NCBI GenBank assembly: GCA_023313575.1
Contig: JAJTTP010000066.1
Span: 1-11,650, forward strand
Length of the DNA stretch: 11,650 nt
Origin: Eutypella sp. D-1
Lineage: Eukaryota > Ascomycota > Sordariomycetes > Xylariales > Diatrypaceae
Reading direction: 5' to 3'
Of this stretch, positions 7,342 to 11,650 are shown in pieces (position 1 is the first letter of the stretch; each line of letters begins with the position of its first letter). The notes under the pieces were generated by a model. That model ran no database searches. It saw only the letters and a program-made list of their open reading frames with translations, and was not told the DNA's origin. The translations under genes were made by a program, and so were the position numbers.

Positions 7342-7450
7342 CTAAATATTCTATATACTATTAATAGTGATTTAGGATATCCCAGCAAACAGTTAAAAAT
7401 TTTATATCAACCTCATATTAACTACTAAATTTTTTTCATAATTAATTATA

Positions 7451-8671
7451 TTATTTTACAAAAGTTTTACAAATATACCCATGATAAGTTATATTCGTAT
7501 CTAACCGCTTAACTATTGTTTTTTGAGAAACCGGGAAACCTTTACTTGAAAAAAACTTTACACATTGACCTAAGCTTTCCAATACTATTTCCTCTCTACT
7601 TTCAATATTAATTAACAATATAGATTTACTTAAGCTGTTAACAGGTTTACTTCTATTAAACTTAACTCTATCCTGTTGTAACATTATAGATATTTCTGGT
7701 AAAGTCATCTCGGTGACTTTAGCTGTATCTACCCGTTCTCTTAAAAATAAATACTTACCTAAATAATAAGTACCCTCAGTAAGGTGTTTAGTAAATGTAA
7801 AATGACTAATATTAAGTTTAGATATAAAATCTTTTTGTTGTAAAGTAAAATAATAAAGTATGGATTTGTCCCTGTTATACATGTATAAAGGTTTAGCTGT
7901 AGATCCACTAGGATTGTTTGCAACTTTTATAGTGTTTAAATTAAAAGTAGGATCTAATAGAAAATATTGTTCTAGAACTATCTCTGGCCTAAACTCAGGG
8001 TAATAAGGTAAACATATTACTTCTAATCTAAACCAAGCTAGACCTTTTTGGTCAATTAAAGGAATTAGTTGACCTGTATCTTTATGTGTTTTATTTAAGT
8101 AACCTCTTAATCTCAAAGCCAACTGAGAAGATGAACCTACATATTTTTGGTTCGTATCCAAACAAGTAAATATATAAACACCTCGTCGTTGTGTTTTACT
8201 ATGAGGCAAACCTAGCTTATCATCAATTAAAGTTCTAGTTTCTTTTTTATGTAAATCATTAAAAACCATCCTAGGCATATTTATTAAAGAATTCAATGTC
8301 TCTTCACTAACTAATATATTAGAGTAAGCTAATATTTCATTTAACACCTTTATAGTTAACTGTTTACCGCTATTAATCTGAGCTTTAGCTAACTCATGAG
8401 CATAAACACTGTTTCCTTTTCTACCTAAAATAAGACCCCAGTCTAGTTTTTTATTAGAATCTTTAAAAGGTTCTATTTCAGATTCCAGGTCTGAACACTT
8501 CTCTGAGCGAGAGAAGTTATTAGATTTACTACTATAGTTAGCTGTAAATATTAAACTACCTCCATAATAGTTAAATCCTCCTGGTCCACAAGAATAGTTA
8601 AATTTGTGCGAAGCGGCGACTTTGTATTTTTCATTATTAAAAATTAATAAAAATTGAGAAAAAAAGAACTC
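7451..8671 (-). CDS. GIY-YIG homing endonuclease of intron 3
   Basis: This ORF continues the cox1 frame for 406 residues after GAINF and ends at TAA (7451-7453). Counting residues from the GTG just before the exon, the GIY-YIG module starts with [19 protein letters not shown] (GVY 198-200, YVG 211-213), followed by LALRLRGYL with the conserved Arg. The catalytic Glu is in [15 protein letters not shown] (Glu about 268). Then come two DNA-binding repeats of NUMOD1 type: [15 protein letters not shown] to YYLGKYLF, and [15 protein letters not shown] to YHGYICKTF. The linker motif [10 protein letters not shown] before the catalytic module is typical of cox1 GIY-YIG ORFs. All key residues are present and there is no frameshift, so the enzyme looks intact. 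It would cut DNA at an intronless cox1 site to drive intron homing. Confidence 0.95.
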   Translation of the reverse strand, partial: EFFFSQFLLIFNNEKYKVAASHKFNYSCGPGGFNYYGGSLIFTANYSSKSNNFSRSEKCSDLESEIEPFKDSNKKLDWGLILGRKGNSVYAHELAKAQINSGKQLTIKVLNEILAYSNILVSEETLNSLINMPRMVFNDLHKKETRTLIDDKLGLPHSKTQRRGVYIFTCLDTNQKYVGSSSQLALRLRGYLNKTHKDTGQLIPLIDQKGLAWFRLEVICLPYYPEFRPEIVLEQYFLLDPTFNLNTIKVANNPSGSTAKPLYMYNRDKSILYYFTLQQKDFISKLNISHFTFTKHLTEGTYYLGKYLFLRERVDTAKVTEMTLPEISIMLQQDRVKFNRSKPVNSLSKSILLINIESREEIVLESLGQCVKFFSSKGFPVSQKTIVKRLDTNITYHGYICKTFVK

Positions 8672-8673
8672 GA

Positions 8674-8770
8674 AATTGATAGCTCCTAAAAGTGAAGAAA
8701 CACCCGATAAATGAAGAGCAAATATAGCTAGATCTACACTAGGTCCACTATGACTTTGTACTCCTGCTAA
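8674..8770 (-). CDS. cox1: cox1 exon piece (LAGVQSHSG to GAIN-F)
   Basis: This exon encodes 32 codons plus one base of Cox1, the heme-copper core subunit of respiratory complex IV in the mitochondrial inner membrane. The peptide runs from [14 protein letters not shown] through [17 protein letters not shown], a highly conserved Cox1 stretch ahead of the copper-B region. The exon start was set at TTA (8770) because the preceding intron then ends in G (8771) and the peptide continues the expected YPP|LAG context, whose upstream part is not in the window. The exon end at 8674 leaves AAT T, completed to AAT TTC by the next exon at 7062. That choice gives U before the intron and G at the intron end. 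The identity is certain; the exact edges could move by a base or two. Confidence 0.95.
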
Positions 8771-9282
8771 CACGGCAATAAAATTTATCCAACAAATTCT
8801 TAATAGTCTTCTTTTTATTATTAACCTGGATCCCTGCCTACGAAGTCAGGAGGGATAAGAATAAAAGCAAAGCTTGTGCCCTACTTTGCTTTAACCTTCT
8901 AGTAGTAAATATACAAAAAGAAAACTAATCTTACAGTAAATAAATAGATTATTAACCTGTTAAATTTCCATAATCTCCCTACTTAACCAAAATCTTATTC
9001 TGAATATCGAGGATACATACCTGAGATACCGTGTATTACAGATGACTACCGTCTTCACTACCAGAACAAAAAAGAAGTAAAAAGCTAGCCTGAAAAAGGG
9101 GAATTTTATACCCCACCTGAATGAAATTAGCCACCCTCAGACTACACATCTAAAAATGCAAAGCAATGTGACCTACTGTGTCGTCTTACTCGGTAAAAAC
9201 TCCCCTGAAATAGTAAAAATAAACTTTACTAAAAATAGCTACAATGCAACAATAACAGCAAACAATAAGCAGCCAAATAAAG
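8771..9282 (-). other. 512-nt tail of intron 2, noncoding
   Basis: No gene is seen in this stretch. It is richer in short inverted repeats than its surroundings. Examples are aaagcaaag/ctttgcttt (8864-8872 with 8884-8892, perfect 9 bp), atccct/agggat around 8829-8856, and gggg/cccc near 9098-9115. On the minus strand AGACGACAC and GTGTAGTCT near 9140-9190 could pair over 9 positions with one mismatch. A similar tail in intron 4 is only about 144 nt, so this one looks expanded. Confidence 0.5.
8829..8892. repeat. Two adjacent GC-richer hairpins in the intron 2 tail
   Basis: Two inverted repeats stand almost side by side: atccctg...caggagggat (8829-8856) and aaagcaaag with ctttgcttt (8864-8872, 8884-8892). 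Adjacent hairpins of this size resemble the double-hairpin or GC-cluster elements scattered in fungal mitochondrial genomes. Whether they are mobile cannot be told from one copy. Confidence 0.5.
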
Positions 9283-10686
9283 CTAAAGTTGTCTTCCTTT
9301 ATTTATACCTGATTTTAAGGTAATAATCCGATTTAACCCTTCTTCAGTTGTATGTTGCTTAGCTTTTATTATTTCAGCAGCTCTACATCAATCTTTGAAG
9401 TTATCCGATTTCACCCCAAAAACATTACACTTTTGAAAAAATGGAATTATTTTTTCATAATTATCTGAAAACTTGTAAACCGAAAAATTAACAATAGGAT
9501 CTCTAGAAGATGCCTCTAATATTCCACACCCAAAAAAAGCAATAAAACTCTCCAGTAATCTCTCATCACGAGAATGTTGAGTGATTTGGAATACTAAATA
9601 TACCTGGTCTATTCTTCTGTTGGGTCGTTTTACTAAAGTTATTTTAAAACAACCTTCAGCAGAAGTAAATCCGGCCATTCACTGGCCATCTGGTACTGTT
9701 TTATTTTCTACACAAGGTCTAAAAGTAGGTATAACGTCAGGAAAGTAAACCTGTAATTCAGCTGGCAAACCAAGATTAATAACAGCTTTAATTGATACAA
9801 TTTTATTTAATCCTTTCTTAGTTAAATGTTCTTTATTTATCATCATGTTAACAACTTCTCTGAATAGAATATAATCTGCTAACTTATGAGTTATTAAAGG
9901 GTATTTATCAAAGTGTGGGATTACTTTATTAACAATATCCTTTACAGATTCAACTTTAAATTTGACTTTATTATTTAAATCATTTCTTATGTAACCTACT
10001 CCGAAATATGTTTGAATCTCTTGCAAAATCATAAGATCTTTTTTATGTAGAGTTATTGAAAAACCAGCTTCAACCGTAAAACCTAAACGATATTTAGGTT
10101 TTCTTCTTACTCTAATCATAAATGAACCCTCTCCATCTACAAACCCTGTAATAAATCAAGGATGAAGAGCACAACTCGTCACCTCAACCTCAGGATTTTT
10201 AATTGAAGACTGAGAAGAAATTGAAGAAAATTCTCGGAATATAGGTAAGCAAATTTGATTAGAAAGGATTTTCATTTGATAATTTCTCGCGAAACCCGTT
10301 AGAGTACATCTTAATTGTATACTGTTTATACAACAACTACCATTAACTCGTTGCTCTTTTACAACAACACCTTCGGATATTGCTGACTTAGATCCGCGAT
10401 AACCCACCTCCTTTTCAGAATCCTCCAAGCTTGTTACCGTACATGAATAATTACTTCATCCACTTATACTTCCTAAAGCATAGCTTGGTACTTGGTGTTC
10501 AAGGGTGTCCCCGGAATTTGATAGTTTATCCCGCACGAATGATCTCCCACATCGTTCAGCAGGAGGGTAACTTTTTATTAATAACCTCATATTTCTATTA
10601 TAATTTATTGAATTTATTATATTTATACCGCCCCTAATAATATTAAAAATCCACGAGTCGCGCCTTATCTTTGATCGGCGCAACGA
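9283..10686 (-). CDS. LAGLIDADG homing endonuclease ORF of intron 2
   Basis: With TGA as Trp this is one open frame of 467 codons ending at TAG (9283-9285). The N-terminal third translates the intron's own core (SNSGDTLEHQVP, GYRGSKSA, VKEQRVNGS, CTLTGFARNY), a feature shared by many fungal cox1 intron ORFs. The endonuclease follows: motif 1 WFITGFVDGEGSF near 10119-10158, and motif 2 WMAGFTSAEGCF near 9643-9681, about 155 residues apart as usual for one-chain enzymes. In motif 2 a Ser replaces the first acidic residue, but the catalytic Glu is kept. FDKYPLITHKLADY and a matching stretch in domain 2 mark the repeated fold. There is no break, so it is probably active. The true N-terminus is unclear; processing from a cox1 fusion or internal initiation is likely. 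Confidence 0.88.
10383..10525 (-). ncRNA. Intron 2 catalytic core (ID-like)
   Basis: Conserved blocks on the minus strand are AAATTCCGGGGACACCC (near 10505-10520), ACGGTAACAAGC, and ATCGCGGATCTAAGTCAG (10383-10400), followed by AAAGAGCAACGAGT (10346-10359). The same 18-nt block occurs identically in intron 4 at 6849-6866. These are the blocks that recur in fungal ID-type introns. The whole core is also open as protein code in the intron ORF. Confidence 0.7.
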
Positions 10687-10834
10687 CTAAAAAAAAAATC
10701 AAAAACTAAATTCTAAATTTAGAAATAATACTTTAATAGATTCGTTTAAGAATTTATTTTGGATTTTTTTTAAAGGAGGCTCGCGATTCAAAAAATCAAA
10801 AAATAAAATATAATAAAATAACTATCGTTATATC
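10687..10834 (-). other. Spacer between intron 1 core and intron 2 ORF; no exon recognised
   Basis: About 150 nt of AT-rich sequence lies after the P9 hairpin of intron 1 and before the intron 2 ORF. None of the three minus-strand frames gives a Cox1 peptide such as GTGWTLYPP, which is what should precede LAGVQSHSG. It contains a T-rich run ending TAG and a small GC-rich stretch (TCGCGAGCC, near 10781-10789 on the plus strand). It is therefore either the tail of intron 1 or the 5' end of intron 2. Confidence 0.5.
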
Positions 10835-10864
10835 CATCATTCACATGATGGGTTGGACTATACC
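10835..10864 (-). ncRNA. Intron 1 core: P7 3' strand and P9 hairpin
   Basis: On the minus strand, ATAGTCCAACCC is the standard 3' strand of P7 (S element) of IB-type fungal introns, essentially the same as in introns 3 and 5. It is followed at once by CATCAT-GTGA-ATGATG, a perfect 6-bp hairpin with a GNRA tetraloop, as expected for P9. The 5' half of the core is outside the window. Confidence 0.75.
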
Positions 10865-10883
10865 ATCATCCTAATAATAAACC

Positions 10884-11650
10884 TTAATCCTGATGAATAT
10901 TTTTAAAATCTTTATCTAATCTAGTTGATCTTAAATTTCTCACCAATTTTCTTATTTTACTTAATTTTTCATATTTTCCTTTATGTTTTACATAACTTCT
11001 AGCTCAAATTCTAAACTCTACTCCTTTCATACCTTTAAAGCAATTACAAAAGTAAGACATTATATTTTCTATAGCACGAGAATTGGTTGTAATTACTGCG
11101 TTATATGTATTTTTTTTTTACTACTGTTAACACCTAGTATTAAAGAAATAGCTTTCAAAACAATAACATCTAATTTTTGAGTTATCTCAAAAGCATGGAC
11201 TATACGAGTAGATGTTTTACTTACTAAATAAAAACTACCTTCAGCTTCTGTAAAACCAATTAATCAATACTTACTAATTACTAATTTAGCTTCATTAGTA
11301 TTATTCACTTCAAAGTTAACAACTTCTCAAGCAGGTGAAACATAGTTATCAGCCTTCTGTTCATTAATTAAGTCTAATAATAACCTATCTTTCTCTGTTT
11401 AGCTAAACTACTTTTCTAAAATGTGATAAGCTTCTTTAAATTTACAATAAGAGTAGTGTTTACTTGTTAATAAAGGGTATTTATCAAAAATGGGTAAAAT
11501 AATAGATCCAATGGTTTTTCTATCTCTAACTCTAAAATCAGCTTTTGTATTATCAGCATTAGTATTTACTGAACCAACTCCTAATTGAGTTTTAACAAAG
11601 TATAATAATCTTAAATTATATGTACTTTGAGTCAATTTAAAGAAAAGAGT
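10884..11650 (-). pseudogene. Frameshifted LAGLIDADG homing endonuclease of intron 1 (5' end cut)
   Basis: This is a two-domain LAGLIDADG endonuclease, the class that cuts intronless cox1 alleles and spreads its intron. The first domain is open from the window edge to TAG at 11408-11410 (TQSTYNLRLLYF, TQLGVGSVNT, FDKYPLLTSKHY). The second has the motif YWLIGFTEAEGSFYLV near 11225-11270 (Trp by TGA), then HAFEITQKLDVIVL. Two breaks are seen. Near 11397-11413 a short segment SSLAK is out of frame, with TAG and TAA in the main frame, as if 2 nt and 1 nt had been lost on its two sides. At 11110-11119 a run of 10 A shifts the frame; YNAVITTNSRAIENIM continues one frame over to TAA at 10884-10886. 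Domain order and length fit a full-size gene, so decay is recent. Homopolymer sequencing error could explain the second break but hardly the first. Confidence 0.85.

Larger units (their letters stand above)
7063..8673 (-). mobile_element. Intron 3: group I intron (IB-like) with GIY-YIG gene
   Basis: This 1611-nt intron splits the Phe codon of GAINF. It starts TCGAGTTC at 8673 and ends AATTTAAGTG at 7063. The HEG is fused to the upstream exon and sits in the 5' part, while the catalytic core lies downstream of it at 7241-7341. The HEG stop codon is about 110 nt before the core, so the HEG does not interrupt core helices. Confidence 0.92.
8771..10686 (-). mobile_element. Intron 2: group I intron (ID-like core) with LAGLIDADG ORF
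   Basis: The intron ends in G at 8771, immediately before the exon starting LAGVQSHSG. Its catalytic core lies near its 5' end (10383-10525), and the HEG fills most of the rest. A possible internal guide sequence, GGGCGG at 10628-10633 on the minus strand, would pair with an exon end CCGCCU, a plausible Pro-Pro codon pair for Cox1 YPP|LAG. That exon is not directly upstream; intron 1 is. The 5' boundary at 10686 is an inference from reading phase. Confidence 0.7.
10687..11650 (-). mobile_element. Intron 1: group I intron (IB-like), 5' end outside window
   Basis: The 3' part of a group I intron enters from the right edge. Its catalytic 3' element is the P7 strand reading GGTATAGTCCAACCC on the minus strand (10851-10864), followed by a P9 hairpin. 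Upstream is a decayed LAGLIDADG gene. The 3' splice site is not fixed: the candidate used here is the G at 10687 (TAG|TCG), which puts the downstream ORF of intron 2 in phase with cox1; a site nearer 10816 (after ATAACG) is also possible. No cox1 exon was recognised between this intron and intron 2. Confidence 0.7.

Noticed and set aside
7149..7388. 79-codon minus-strand open frame
   Set aside because: It lies across the Q, R and S core elements of intron 3; a chance frame over ribozyme sequence.
8847..8856. CCCTCCT near 8850 as the YPP exon end
   Set aside because: Upstream codons read LILIPP, not GWTLYPP, and the bases belong to a hairpin.
9273..9286. 14-nt identity with the cox1 exon at 5621-5634, reading LALFG just after the intron 2 HEG stop
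   Set aside because: The similarity does not extend clearly beyond 14 nt and an AT-rich match of this length could be chance; a duplicated exon fragment is possible but unsupported.
10570..10577. SYPPAE in the intron 2 ORF as the missing Cox1 YPP exon end
   Set aside because: The residues before it (MRLLIK) do not match Cox1 GTGWTLYPP, and the stretch belongs to the leader usual in ID-intron ORFs.
10431..10637. 68-codon plus-strand frame
   Set aside because: It is antisense to the intron 2 ORF and core, with no recognisable protein features.
10983..11180. 65-codon plus-strand frame
   Set aside because: It is antisense to the decayed LAGLIDADG gene of intron 1; a shadow frame.
1..11650. tRNA genes, group II intron domain V, CRISPR arrays
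   Set aside because: I looked for cloverleaf arms, a domain V hairpin and regularly spaced repeats on both strands and saw none that held up.

Overview
The window is a piece of a mitochondrial cox1 gene (cytochrome c oxidase subunit 1) from a filamentous ascomycete, lying entirely on the minus strand, so the gene runs from high to low coordinates. The evidence is the very AT-rich sequence, TGA read as tryptophan both in cox1 exons and in intron ORFs (translation table 4), exon peptides typical of Pezizomycotina Cox1 ([50 protein letters not shown]), and a mass of group I introns with homing-endonuclease genes (HEGs). Both gene ends lie outside the window. No tRNA, rRNA or plus-strand gene was seen.

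Only five cox1 exon pieces are visible: 8674-8770 (97 nt), 7016-7062 (47), 5563-5637 (75), 3810-3903 (94) and 425-446 (22). Together they are 335 nt, about 3% of the window. They join in frame into one uninterrupted Cox1 segment from LAGVQSHSG to WFFGHPEV. Every inferred junction follows the group I rule: a U before the intron and a G at the intron's end.

The introns are numbered 1-8 in gene order within the window. Intron 1 (about 10687 to beyond 11650) carries a decayed two-domain LAGLIDADG HEG. Intron 2 (8771 to about 10686) has an ID-like core and a 467-codon LAGLIDADG ORF that reads through that core. Intron 3 (7063-8673) has a GIY-YIG HEG with NUMOD1-like repeats, fused in frame to its exon. 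Intron 4 (5638-7015) has an ID-like core and a LAGLIDADG HEG. Intron 5 (3904-5562) is IB-like and carries, in its P8 loop, no HEG but an unusual 365-codon ORF that starts with an atp9-like segment. Introns 6 (1781-3809) and 7 (447-1780) are related introns lying back to back with no exon between them. Intron 8 (1-424, cut by the window edge) carries a frameshifted LAGLIDADG HEG fused to the exon.

The most interesting points are the tandem ('side-by-side twintron') pair of introns 6 and 7, where the second HEG comes into frame with cox1 exactly when intron 6 is removed; a probable second tandem pair (introns 1 and 2); the 22-nt micro-exon; and the atp9-derived chimeric ORF. Three of the HEGs are frameshifted, so the locus shows active, decaying and apparently repurposed intron genes side by side. 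Intron boundaries come from exon continuity and core motifs, not from RNA data.
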